Source of the DNA: Mytilus trossulus
Taxonomy: Eukaryota; Mollusca; Bivalvia; Mytilida; Mytilidae
Direction of reading: 5' to 3'
NCBI RefSeq assembly: GCF_036588685.1
Contig: NC_086377.1
Location: 68,144,283-68,208,282, forward strand
Length of the DNA: 64,000 nucleotides
In this document: one piece after another, positions 33,508-45,400 of the stretch
Numbering within the stretch: position 1 is the stretch's first letter
Layout: every line of letters begins with the position of its first letter
The notes under the pieces: model-generated
What the model was told of the DNA's origin: nothing
The model's database searches: none
Seen by the model: only the letters and a program-made list of their open reading frames with translations
Program-made: the position numbers and the translations under genes

Positions 33508-35496
33508 TTAACATATTTCTGCAACAACAACTTTCCCGGAGTCAAATGAGGTTAACAAGAATAAATTACTGTTCTGTTTGAATCTTATAGCACATGGATT
33601 GCTAGTGCCAATATCTTCACATGGAATTTTTCTGATCAATTCTCCTAATGGTGAGATTTGATGTACACTGTTGGGACAACAAAGGTAAAGGTTTCCATGG
33701 AAATCTATGTCAACTCCTCTTGAACGGGATATGTCTTTGTTATTGTAAGTATATTTAATTCTATTATTTACCAACAAAGAAATATTGTCATTCCAGCCAC
33801 TGGTGAACACATAACCGTTGCTTCCATATGCACAAATATAATGAACCTGCTGATTTTTCGATGCTGTTTCTTCTTTTATTTTTTCACCGCTAATTGCATT
33901 TAACCAAAAAATACTTCTGCCCATTGAACATGTAGCAACGAATTGGTCGTTTTCACTTATGTATCGTAAAAGATTAACAGAAACTGCGAGGTTGATCTTC
34001 CTTTCGATCACCAATGTGTAAACATTTAAAAAATGAATTTCTTTTGAACTTCCAAATATCAACGCTAACTCGTCCCCTCGAAATTCTGTGACACACCATG
34101 ACCTTGCTTTGAATTTACGGTCACACAGAAACTTACCATTAAGATCAAACTTCAAAAGTTTATCTGTTTTATAGCTACTTATGAAAATGAATTCTTCAGT
34201 AAATAATCCTCTCACTTCATTGTTGTCATTATCTCCTATGTAAAGAGTAAAGAGTTTGTTTATCGTCCCTTTCCGGAAATTGGAGGTTTCGGGCATGTGT
34301 ACAAAACTTTCAGAAAAAGAATCACAAAGAGGCTCCAAACGGAGACCCGTACTCGGTTTTGTATTGACAATATTAATAAAACCAAGAGACCTTACATTTT
34401 CTTGTAAGTATTTTACGATCTGGTTTCGTTCAAAACGAAATGATTTTTCATCAATGTGTGATGTAGCAGTGTGTATTTCAGAAGCCATTTTTTCTTTCAT
34501 CAGTATCATTTTGTTAATTTCAATCAAACAATGAATTTCTGATCCATCATGAATACATGTTCTGTAAATGTTGTGCCAATTATCTACTATAGACTTTAAG
34601 CTGGACACTTTAGTCCCTCTGTCTGTCAGTTTTGTTACTCTTTCCTCTTTTCTTGTCGTTAGTTCGTCCTTGACTGCTATCTCTAGTCTGTCAATGTGCT
34701 CGTTTACATCTTTCTTTAAGCTTTCAATTTCTAACACTAAATTGTTCCCTATAATTGCAACTGCAGACATATTTTTTTCTGTGTCTTCAATAGATTTTTC
34801 TAGCACATTTTTCCAGTGCAAAATCAGCTGCAAAAAATCAGTTGTCTGCTTTGATTCTTTAATACCTTCTGCAGCTTCTTCTATAATAGCAATTTTTCGA
34901 CAGTCACAATGTTTCATAGTAACGCATACAGCACAACAGGGTTTATTATGATTTAAACAATATATCTCAACAAATTTTCCAGAATGATCATCGCACGTAA
35001 TTAATCCGGAAATAGATGACTTCTGGTCTGCTCGTACCTCGTTTAATGTCATAATTTTATGGTGGGAGGTCATTTTAAACTTCCGATGACAGTTTTCACA
35101 GGAAGAACACATTGCCTCCAGACAGATAGTACACCATGACACTGCCTTTTGATTCACACTGCTCAATTCGCATGCATTGCACAGTGTTTCGAGCTTCTGT
35201 ATTGCTTTTAGTTCAAGCATTGATATTATCAAATGATTGTTAGGAAGTTCGTCTACCCAATAATCTGAATTACTACAATCTCTCCCGATAGTCACAAATT
35301 TTCGACAGATCGGACATTTAAAGCCATTATTTATGTTTTCCCTTGCAACAAACGACAGAATATATGTATTAATGCATAACTTACAGAATGAATGTAAACA
35401 TGGCAAGTATTTTGGTGTTTTAAACATCTCTAGACATATACTGCAAATCAAAAGGTTGTTCTTTTTTTCTTCAACATTTTCTGTCCACGTAGCCAT
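33508..35496 (-). CDS. TRIM-family RING/B-box protein, intronless (probable E3 ubiquitin ligase)
   Basis: A single uninterrupted frame of 662 residues. There is a C3HC4 RING at about 18-64 (CSICLEMF, CLHSFCKLC, CPICRKF). A first B-box lies at about 105-150 (CNACELSS, WCTICLEAMCSSCENCH) and a second at about 167-200 (CDDHSGKF, YCLNHNKPCCAVCVTMKHC). A coiled coil spans roughly 210-330, and the C-terminal third (about 400-662) has short repeated beta segments with G-x-D/N turns, consistent with an NHL-like beta-propeller (TRIM2/TRIM3/TRIM56 type rather than SPRY). The RING plus B-boxes imply ubiquitin-ligase activity. Bivalves have large sets of such genes, many intronless and often linked to innate immunity. 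Substrate and role cannot be told. The ATG chosen is the first in frame, 17 codons before the first RING cysteine. Confidence 0.93.
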   Translation of the reverse strand: MATWTENVEEKKNNLLICSICLEMFKTPKYLPCLHSFCKLCINTYILSFVARENINNGFKCPICRKFVTIGRDCSNSDYWVDELPNNHLIISMLELKAIQKLETLCNACELSSVNQKAVSWCTICLEAMCSSCENCHRKFKMTSHHKIMTLNEVRADQKSSISGLITCDDHSGKFVEIYCLNHNKPCCAVCVTMKHCDCRKIAIIEEAAEGIKESKQTTDFLQLILHWKNVLEKSIEDTEKNMSAVAIIGNNLVLEIESLKKDVNEHIDRLEIAVKDELTTRKEERVTKLTDRGTKVSSLKSIVDNWHNIYRTCIHDGSEIHCLIEINKMILMKEKMASEIHTATSHIDEKSFRFERNQIVKYLQENVRSLGFINIVNTKPSTGLRLEPLCDSFSESFVHMPETSNFRKGTINKLFTLYIGDNDNNEVRGLFTEEFIFISSYKTDKLLKFDLNGKFLCDRKFKARSWCVTEFRGDELALIFGSSKEIHFLNVYTLVIERKINLAVSVNLLRYISENDQFVATCSMGRSIFWLNAISGEKIKEETASKNQQVHYICAYGSNGYVFTSGWNDNISLLVNNRIKYTYNNKDISRSRGVDIDFHGNLYLCCPNSVHQISPLGELIRKIPCEDIGTSNPCAIRFKQNSNLFLLTSFDSGKVVVAEIC

Positions 35497-36867
35497 TTTG
35501 TCAGATTTCTGAATTACACTACTTTATCAACTCGATCTTATAATACCGTCTATATACAAGACATTTAAAACAGTAGATATATAGTATCATAGTTAACAAT
35601 GCATAGTGAACCTTTAACATGAACATTATTATACGCATTTCTGTAACGTTTAAAAAACACACACTAAAAAAGGACTAGTAGTCGAATTTAAAAATATAAA
35701 AAATGTTTATTGCATTTCCTGTAATTACCGTTATTTTTCAGCAAAATAATAATTGACAATTTCTTATGTTACCTTTGATAACTATTCACTCTTCTGAAGA
35801 CATAGCACAATTGATGTTTTCAATGAAATTGTCAATGACGTTGCATAAAAACAATCTAGAATGGGTAGAAAGTTAGTTATTTTATTTTCAATTAAAAAAG
35901 GTGCGAAAGATACCAGAAGAACTGTCAAACTTATAAACCTCATCGAAAATAAACTGACAACGCTATGGCTAAAATGAAAAATGACAAACACAAATAATAG
36001 TACACAAGAAACAAAATAGAAAACTTAAGAATGAACAGTCTGTAGTCAAAATAAATAATTTCACAAATACTTTGTCGTTAGTCTTTAGTTTAAACATATT
36101 TTATTGTTCAAAACAAATGGATTAGACACAAGTTTTTCAACTTAGTTCTGTCTTCTCCATAGAGAGTCTTTAAAGAAGAATTATATAAATATGCAATGCT
36201 AAGAATATACAAATAGTTATTGACACAATTGTAGCACTGATCATAAATAGTTCATTTCCCATGTTAATCATAGTCTTTCACCATAGATAATTTAATGTAA
36301 ATATTGAAAAGTTCCCGTCTCGCGGAATATTAAATAAAGAGACGTAGTGTGATTGTAATTGAGACACTATTCTACCAGTCACCAACAGTTGTAGATTTCA
36401 GCATGGTAGGGTTTGAAAAATTTACAAAACAAACTAATGTTGCTCAGCAAGCTATAAAAGTCCCCACACAACAAAATATAAAACAATGCAAATGACATAG
36501 TAACAAACTAAATTAAGGCAACAATAGTATACCGCTGTTCGAATTTTTTAATTCGATTGAGAAAAAAACAAAACCGGGTTACATTTAAAATATAAGAGGA
36601 GAACGACGAAACAACGAAAACACAACATTGAAATGTAACAAACAGAGTAACAAACTACAATACAACAATGCCCATTTTCCTGACTTTGTACAGGACATTT
36701 TAAGAATCAAATGATGGGTTGAACCTGGTTTCATGGCTAACCAAACCTCCCGCTTGTATTGCAATTTTAAATATAACATTTAAAGACAACATTTCATGAC
36801 AGGACTACAATACAAATAAATGAGAGAACATGTAGGACAGAGAAACATACGAATAAAAGGTAGCAAA
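35497..36867. other. 5' flank of the TRIM gene with repeat fragments
   Basis: A family-A tail lies at about 35845-36035 (minus). The segment 36580-36780 resembles another dispersed mussel repeat. No core promoter was identified. Confidence 0.4.
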
Positions 36868-37035
36868 AGGTACCAGTTTTAAAAATTAATACGCCAGACG
36901 CGCGTCTCGCCCATACAAGACTTACCAGTGACGCTCAGATCAAAATAGTTCGAAAGCTAAAACAAGTACAAAGATGAAGAGCGTCGAGGACCAAAAGATC
37001 CAAAAAAGTTGTGCTAATATGGCTAAGGTTTTCTG
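36868..37035 (+). mobile_element. Family-B element fragment
   Basis: CGCCAGACGCGCGTCTCG then CAGTGACGCTCAGATCAAAA then GTCGAGGACCAAAAGATCCA, the same order as in 53732-54215. Confidence 0.6.
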
Positions 37036-37829
37036 TCTGGTATTAAACATCCTTATTATTTATTATATAAGACGCATCAGGTTCGATCATTTTATATCCA
37101 TTTGCGATTCCATTTTTCCTTTTCTATTGTCATCGGAATATACAGATGATTAAACATATATTCAATTCTAATATCACATTCTTAAATCGCTTTGAGTACA
37201 CACCCGTGGTAAGATATGAATATAATTGTCATTATGCGTTTTGACTGTTTTAAGTATACTCTCACGTCGTTCGCTTTTCGTGAACAAATTACCCGAGGTC
37301 AATCGGTGTAAATGACATCATAAATAAGCAGTATATGATATAAATATCGACATAAAGGGCAAATCCGGGTAAAATATTTATGCTCAAATGAATCATATCT
37401 TAAGCACTAATAAAACTTGAGCATGAAGGAACACAAAACAACAAAGTTATTTTTCATTTACCTGTATATATTATGAAACCGTTTTTTTCAAAAGTGATGA
37501 TTTTCTTAGGGTGGTTAAATATTTCGCGGTAGTGTCTTGTCATGGCTTTGTTTGGACTTGTTTGTTTGCTTTTGACCTTGAACGTTTGTCAACAATTTAT
37601 TTACTATGTAATTGCATTCAGGTATCGCAGATCAAATTTGTTTGTTCATAGTGTGTTAATTTATGTTTTTGATGAGTTAAGCCTTCCAACTAATATTTTA
37701 TCGTGTGTTTTTCTATGTTGTGATGTTTTACTATTGTTTTAGAAATAGGGAGAAGGTTTAGTATCATTAAAACGTTTAATCCCGCTACACCTGTCTTAAG
37801 TCAGGAATCTGATGTACAGTGGTTGTCGT
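37036..37829. other. Intergenic, nothing coding
   Basis: The part at 37310-37445 is similar to 38735-38845 (CATAAAGGGCAAA, CTAATAAAACTT, AAGGAACA). The frame at 37542-37742 is unsupported. Confidence 0.4.
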
Positions 37830-37990
37830 TTGTATATGTAATATATAGGTGTTTCTCGTTTCTCGTTTTGTATATAGATTAGACCGTTGGTTTTACTGTT
37901 TGAATGGTTTTACAACAGTAGTTTAATTTTATAAATTATTATTTGGATAGAGAGTTGTCTCATTGGCACTCATACCACATCTTCCTACAT
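37830..37990 (-). mobile_element. Dispersed SINE-like repeat (family C)
   Basis: AGAGAGTTGTCTCATTGGCA then ATACCACATCTTCC, with the longer upstream part of the family. Confidence 0.6.
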
Positions 37991-38080
37991 CAAGATATAC
38001 ATATAAAAATACTAACATTAACTTCCATGTCACATTTATTAGTAGGTATGAACTATCTATATATTAAAATGTATTAACTA

Positions 38081-38250
38081 CTGGGCTGGTGATACCCTCG
38101 AGGACGAAACGTCCACCAGCAATGGCATCGACCCAGTGTTGTAAATAGTTATCAAAGGTACCAGGATTATAATTTAGTACGCCAGACGCGCGTTTCGTCT
38201 ACAAAAGACTCATCAGTGACGCTCAAATCAAAATATTTGCTAAAGACTGT
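38081..38250 (+). mobile_element. Family-B element with hammerhead-ribozyme-like segment
   Basis: 38081-38136 can fold as stem I CTGGG/CCCAG, a CTGGTGA core, stem II, GAAAC, a short stem III (CCA/TGG) and ATC before GACCCAG. It is followed by GGTACCAGGATTATAATTTA, CGCCAGACGCGCGTTTCGTC and ACTCATCAGTGACGCTC, the body of the family. Confidence 0.6.
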
Positions 38251-38385
38251 TCATTCTTAAGTTTTCTATTTGTTTCTTGTGTACTATTATTTGTGTTTGT
38301 CATTTTGTCAATTTATTTTCGATGAGGTTTATAAATTTGACAGTTCCTCTGGTATCTTTCGAACCTCTTTTAATTGGAAATAAAA
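38240..38385 (+). mobile_element. Truncated retroelement 3' tail (family A)
   Basis: TTGTGTACTATTATTTGTG then TTTATTTTCGATGAGGTTTA then CCTCTGGTATCTTTCG. It partly abuts the preceding family-B copy. Confidence 0.55.
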
Positions 38386-38389
38386 TAAC

Positions 38390-38710
38390 TTATTAATTAT
38401 TTAAATGTTTCCCCAAATTGCACCAATAACAAATTTGATTTAACTTTCAGTTGCTTTCACCAGACCGAGTACAAAAAAACTGAAGAGTATGTCACCTGTC
38501 AAAAACATATAGCCTGGCGAGACAAAATTTGATAAATTTATATGAAAAAAAAATCCATTGGCGTTTTTACCCTACACCTAGGTTTTTTTCAAATATATTT
38601 CCTTATTCCTTTTTTAATATTCAGCTATATGTCCACGTTCAATTGCATGAACCTGTCATTGACAGAAAATTACTTAATATCCGATAAACATGTAAAGACA
38701 AATACCATGG
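38390..38710 (+). repeat. Direct repeat, copy 1 (about 320 bp)
   Basis: AATAACAAATTTGATTTAAC, then TTGCTTTCACCAG, then GAGTATGTCAC, then TATAGCCT recur in the same order at 39455-39775, diverged. The two copies flank the last exon of the CEMIP-like gene. Confidence 0.8.
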
Positions 38711-38864
38711 AATTGCCCTTTTATGCTAAATAGTTTACAACAAGCGATATCGAAGGGTAATATATCGGCATAAAGGGCAAAAATATTTAAGCCCAAAGGA
38801 ATTATTTCTTTAGAACTAATAAAACTTTAGCATAAAGGAACAATATATGCATTTTAAGAATTTT

Positions 38865-39000
38865 GGTCCTCAATGCTCTTTTACTTCGTACTTTATTTGG
38901 CATTTTTAACGTTTTTGGATTCGAGCGTCACTGATGAGTCTTTTGTAGACGAAACGCGCTTCTGGCGTGTATATAAAATTTAGTCCTGGTATCTATGATG
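38865..39000 (-). mobile_element. Family-B element fragment
   Basis: GAGCGTCACTGATGAGTCTT then GTAGACGAAACGCGCTTCTG is the family-B core on the minus strand. Confidence 0.6.
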
Positions 39001-39061
39001 AGTTAATTTAAAAAATACAAACATTAACCTGCTTGACACATTTTTTAATAGCTATGTGAAA

Positions 39062-39075
39062 TAAATTTATTTATT
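39062..39075 (-). terminator. Candidate polyadenylation signal of the CEMIP-like gene
   Basis: ATTTATTTATTATA on the plus strand contains AATAAA words on the minus strand, about 180 bases after the stop codon. Confidence 0.45.
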
Positions 39076-39248
39076 ATATTCATTGTTGGCAGTTCAAATA
39101 ACAATATGAAGTAGTACATTTAATAGTTGAATAATTTATACGTTCGAAATGCTTCTAGATAGAAAATTGATATAATTTCTTATATTAATTTACTCAGTCT
39201 TTTGTGATTTTAATATAAGCATCGACAGAAACAGTCAAACTTTTATAT

Positions 39249-39421
39249 TCATGGACATGTATTGCATGCTTCTTGTTTCTTTACTGGTCCGGTACAATGG
39301 AGCCCGCCATGATGAGGAGTCGGATTATTGCAGAACCTTTCACTTTCTCTGTATCCCTGGCAACTGGAAGGTATCATGCAAGATGACCATGATCCCCATT
39401 CACCAAAGCCTCCATCGACAG
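39249..39421 (-). CDS. CEMIP-like: CEMIP-like last exon: TSP1 domain 2 and stop
   Basis: Acceptor AACATTTGACAG, phase 1 in, ending at a TGA at 39249-39251. It encodes DGGFGEWGSWSSCM, then SERFCNNPTPHHGGLHC and EACNTCP. This is a complete TSP1 repeat in one exon, with a shortened spacing before the last Cys. Confidence 0.92.
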
Positions 39422-42400
39422 CTGTCAAATGTTTAAACTATCTATATATTAAACTGTCAATTATGTGAAATGTTTCCCCAACCTACACTAATAACAAATT
39501 TGATTTAACTTTGAGTTGCTTTCACCAGGCCAAGTACAGAAAAACTACAGAGTATGTCACATGTCAAAAAATTATAGCCTTTGGAGACAAAGTTGGATAA
39601 TATGAAAAAAAAATCTATTGACGTTTTTTTCCCTAACACCTAATTTTATTCAAATATATTTCATTAATCTTTTTTGAAAATTAAGCTAAATTTTCTATCT
39701 TGAGCATTCTATAGCATGAATCTGTCAGTTACAGAAAGTAACTTATCCGATAAACAGGTAAAGACGAATGGATCGTTCTTAAGGTTACTAGTTTTCATGA
39801 TAAGATTGGAAGAGTTATCCTTGTCCGTTTGTCTCTAGCAGGTATGCCTCATCAAACAGAGTTCGATAAAACATCAACCAAATAATTTAACGTGTTCTAA
39901 CTTGTTCTAACGTCTTCTGATACTAACATGAACTTTCAATAGTTGTTTTTTTGTAAATGTGGTGAACAAGCAAGACAAAACAAGAATGTGTCCCAAGTAC
40001 ACGGATGCCCCACTCGCACTATCATTTTCTATGTTCAGTGGACCGTGAAATTGGGGTCAAAACTTTAATTTGGAATTATAATTAGAAAGATCATATCATA
40101 GGAAACATGTGTACTAAGTTTCAAGTTGATTAAACTTCAACTTCTTCATAAACTACCTTGACCAAAACTTTAACCTGAAGCGAACGGACGCACAGACGAA
40201 CGGACGGACGAACGGACGAACAGACAGACGGACGAACGGAGGCACAGACCAGAAAACATAATGCCCCTCTACTATCGTAGGTTGGGCATTAAAATAATTC
40301 CAAACTAAATGTGTTGAAAGAATATTAGCTTAGAAGGACAACTTCCCTTCAATTTTGAAACAACCGACGTTAAAGACAGAATAACACGTAAGTAAATTTT
40401 AAAGGCAATGCAAAACTATTCAAAATTTTTAAATCATTACAAAACGATAAAACGTTAAAGTCATTACAATATAATAAACAAATTTAGAGTAATTACAATA
40501 TCACAAAATAGTCACTTACCACATGGGTCGTCGTTACAGGTCACTGTGTTAACATTATTTCCAGCACAGTCAGCTCCCCCATTTGCTGGAGACGGGTTAT
40601 TACAAGTTTTGTATTGAGTTTTAGTTCCTCCTTAAATATTAAACATTAATCTTTTTTGAACTTCGTCAAATGCAGGAGGTGTACTTAAAATTGCTAGTCT
40701 TAAACTGTTTAATATTCATTCAAGAACGTTGTCGTTGTTTGTTTGAAACTCTTTGTCGGTCTTGTACTGATCTTGTTTCTTTTGTAAACGTTTCTGTTTT
40801 AGATACACTGATGGTTTTTAATCATGTCGTTTTTGATCACGAGCTTGCGTATTTATATCCTATTTAGAAGACAAAAGCGTTATTTGAAAATATGTCTTCT
40901 TTTCCGAACTATTTCTTTAATAACCTCAACCCAATCATGAAAAGTGAGGATAGCATTCTAAACTGTGCAAAAAAGCTGCGAAATATATCACAGGGACATT
41001 CAAACTCATAAAGCGAAAATGAACTGACAACGCCATGACAAAAAAAACGAAGAGACAAACACCGGTAAAAAAACCAACATGAAAGTCTGAGCAATACAAA
41101 CACCACAAAAAAATGAGGGTGATCTAAAATCCTCCGAAAGAGTAAGAAGATTCTGCTCTTTTATGCAAGTTAGCTTCAAGACAATGATTCATACTGATGA
41201 TACTGTGATGTGAAAGCTGAAGAAAAAGATCACAATTTGGTCCCATCATTGAGAAAAGGAAACAAATGCCAATGTGGAGTCGAATAAAGACTGATAACTA
41301 AACAATAAAAATGAACTTAACAACAATTGATCATTGATAAGTGTCAGTCTTTTAATCAATGTTTCAACATACCATTTCCATTTATTTCAGTATAACATCA
41401 GTTATGCATCAATATCCAATCATCTGTATATATTCTTACTATAATACCTACCACCACAGGTGACGGAACATTCATTAAATGAAGACCAACTGGACCATCC
41501 GCCATTTATAACTTGTCTTGAAGTAAATGGAAGTTGTGAACCTGCTCCCCAATTCTGTAAACAATTGGCATTATGTCACTTCAATATTCAACTAATGACC
41601 TTATTCCAAAAATATGAAATTAAATCAGTTTATCACGAATTAATTTGCAGCAATCCCTTATCTTTAATATTATATGCAATACTGTAAAAGCAGAAATTGG
41701 AGGAATTAATTTCGTTTATTCGTGGAAAGAATATATTCACGAAATTAAAACTCCAACGAAATTTAATCTCCATATAATATCACTTACATTTAAGGAAACC
41801 ACGAAATTAAATGCACATGTAATCTCATAGACGGACAAAACCACGAAATTAAATCCACATGTAATCTCATAGAGGGACAAAACCACGAAATTTTAACCGC
41901 ACGAAAATTAATGTTTCTGTAGTATCATTATTTGGTTCTGTGTAGTTTTTAAATAATGGGGACATTTTAGGATTGTATCTGGAACAGCTGACCACAATTA
42001 GAAGTAGTTTCCAAAAGTAATCTCCTTATTTTCAAACAGATAAGTAAATGTTATAAATTTATTTTACTCGTAAGTAGATAGCATAGTGTATTAATATTAT
42101 CGTAGATACAAGATTGTCTGCGAAGTCCAGTCCCTTGTATATTTTCTATAGTGCGATTGTTATGTAAAGTATTATATAAACATTACCTGAGGTGGTCCCT
42201 GAGCGGTTGCAGCCAACGTCCGAGAATCTGTACTCATTTGGCCCTGAAGTTATTGAACACAACATTAATTTATCCTTGAAGTTTTTGATACAATGAATTA
42301 TGGTGTAATTAATCACTAGTTTTCATAGTTAGACGGTTTGATGAGGTCATCTTTTGTCTATTTATTGACAGTATTCCCGTTTATGTTATGTAGTTCGATC

Positions 42401-45400
42401 GGAAACCATATGTTCAATATGTTTGGCAGTTTTCGAGAAACTGATGTATTACATATTAACGATGAAAAATGCAGGAAAGAAAGAGATTAAATTAAAATTA
42501 AATTAAAGTCCAAAATACGATGTATGAACAAAAGAATACTTTAGTGTGAGACAAGGGTGATTCTATAAATGAAAGCAGAGGTATATTAAACACATTAACA
42601 TTATCGATATTTACGCTGCTTGGTTTTTTGTAAGTTCCAGGACTTGTGTAAGCAGAATCACGACATTCACCGTTTGACCTATCACCAGACAGTATCACAA
42701 CTTTCAGCATTGGACAAGAACCCTCACAGTTCTTCGAGGTAGTTGTTCGTTGATTATAGCTTATAAACTTTACGAATAACATTCTGAAAAGAAACAAAAA
42801 CATCATTATACCATAGCCCGAAATTAGTAGTGGTTTTGCTAATTAATATTCATAATATGTAAATGAGAATTGTACCACGTGATAGTAGTTTGAACTAGAC
42901 TAGCCCGATAGGCTTGATATCATTAAAATCTTTAAAACACAGATATTATAAGTTGCCCGTCACAGAGTCCTTATTTAAAATCACTTTGATATTTCCGTAA
43001 AGTTGTCAGACGGTTAAAATCAAAACAATGAACGCGAATTTAGTGAATTTTTCTTGAGTTTATTCTTCTTGAAATAGTGACATTTTACGTGGGAACCTAG
43101 AGTTCAACGACTACACATACAATGTTTGGACTTGCTTATTCTTTGGAAATTCAAGTTTCAAATTTCACCCCGACAACCTGTTTTTGTAATGAACTTGTAA
43201 GCCAATTTTCAACACGAAGTTGACAAATTTGACGTTTCAGCCATTTGAGCCTGTATTTTACACTGCAATGTTAAAGGCCTCTCGCTTCGATATTTAAAAT
43301 AGGTCAGGAACCTGTATTTTTGCAACAACAGTCATTATGTTTCGTTTAAATGGTGTATATTGTTGTGTATATTCATTTTCTGCCCCGGCAACCTGTCAAT
43401 CACTTAAATTAAAATTAAAACAGACAATTTTTTCAAAATTTCCTATCATTTTTAGTCATTTCCGTGACCCGTATCCGATTTCTTTAGTATAATATTCAAA
43501 TAAGCAAAGTGGCGTTGATTTCTGGATATGCCATACATATAAATACTCGCTTTAATGTATATGACATGAATAAATAAGAAGATGTGGTATGAGTGCCAAT
43601 GGGACACCTATCCATCCTAGTTACAATACTTGTAAAAAGTAAACAAGTTTATTTATAGTGAATTTGTAAAATCACGGAGTTTGTAATATACCTGATAATT
43701 AAAGGGTTTTGCAAAATTCCCGATTTAATCGAAATATTTCAGATTTTATTTATAGATTTACTTTCTTACTTCAGGGAATCAACATAGTAACAAAAAACAC
43801 AATCTTTACGTTTAAATGATTTCATTGAAAAAGACAACAGTAGCACTGAACATGTCCTATTTAATAAATACAAGGTGAAAAATATTAATTGAGGAAATTG
43901 AGGAACACAATGGCAAAAGACTAGCAATTATTACCTTCTTAAGAAGAAAAATAAGAAGTTAGAAGTTGATTGGTGTAAGCCATCTCTTCAAGTGTCAAGT
44001 ACCAATGACATATCAGGGCGAGCATACTAATTTGACAAAGACAAATATAAAGAGTTTTGGTTTCCAGACGTCTTCTTACTTGTTATTAAATTGTAGTCTT
44101 TCCATCTTTACATATGTCTCTTATTGATAATCACTTTAAAATAGGGCTATTAAAGTATATTCAACTTATCTAATATATATTTTAACAATAAATAGTCTCT
44201 CTCTATATATAAGTGATGTAAAATACCTGTTCTGGTTTTAATTTTTAACTTGTAATCAAGAATTTTACAAAATCACTAGCAAAGTATGTGATGGAATTCT
44301 TTTCAACTTCAGATATTTAAAAAAAAAATCACTGAAACTGTTAGAAATTTAACAAATTCACCAAATCACTAATCATTTACAATTTTTTTTACAAAATTCC
44401 TCATTTTATAAGAGGGACGACAGATACCAGAGGGACAATCAAACTCCTAAATTGAAAATAAACTGACAACGCCTGGCTAAAAATGAAAAAGACAAACAGA
44501 CACACATTAGAACACATGACACAACATAGAAAACTAGAGAAATAAAATTACACTGTTTACTAAATGTATTAATACAATACACATAATGCAAATCTTGAAA
44601 TATTTGACACGAACGGTTAGAGATCAGTGGTTCGTATACAATTATGACAATTTTTAATCGACAAAAAAATAAAAGAGAATGCGTATAATCAGTTTTGCCA
44701 GAAGCTAATCAACATTCTCCTATTAATACAAAATTCCCCAAATGACTACTAGTAAATAGTTAAAGGTACCAGGATGATAATGTTAATACACCAGACACCT
44801 ATATATGACTCATCAGTGACGCTCAGATCAAAATTTTCAAGTCATATATTACAAAGGGCAACTACTGTCAATATCTATGACGTACACAGGTAGGTGAGTA
44901 AACATCCACGAAATAAAACTATATCATATCCTCATAATTGGTGAACATCTTTCATAAGAATACATCCCTAATCGAGATCAACGTATCCCTGAAATTTACA
45001 TGTTTATCACAAAAATGGTATCCTCGTCATGTATGGGGAATATTTACCTATTCGAGCTATCCCAGAAATATCTATCTCCAACGGTATCTGCGTCAAGATC
45101 GGTTATTGAGGACACTTCTGTCCAATCACTTGTCTTCGGTCGCCAGAGTGGAGACCAGGAATAGAGATTGAAAGTGGCATCAGGCGGCATACACATACCG
45201 ACTCGGACAAACTGATTCCTACAAATTATCATGAAAATGTTCAGCTAGTCTAGTATTTAAAGCAACACGACGATTGACTGCTTTTACCATGGACCTAGTC
45301 AAAAGACTTATCGTTGATCAAACTTTACTATGTAGGTTACTATATTGGTTCAAATATATTGGCCTCTCTAAAAATAATTTTATTGTAAAAATGCGCATCT

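Noticed and set aside
34256..34951. Plus-strand frames of 92 and 127 residues
   Set aside because: Antisense shadows of the TRIM coding sequence.
39251..39436. 61-residue plus-strand frame
   Set aside because: Antisense of the last TSP1 exon, which reads clearly on the minus strand.
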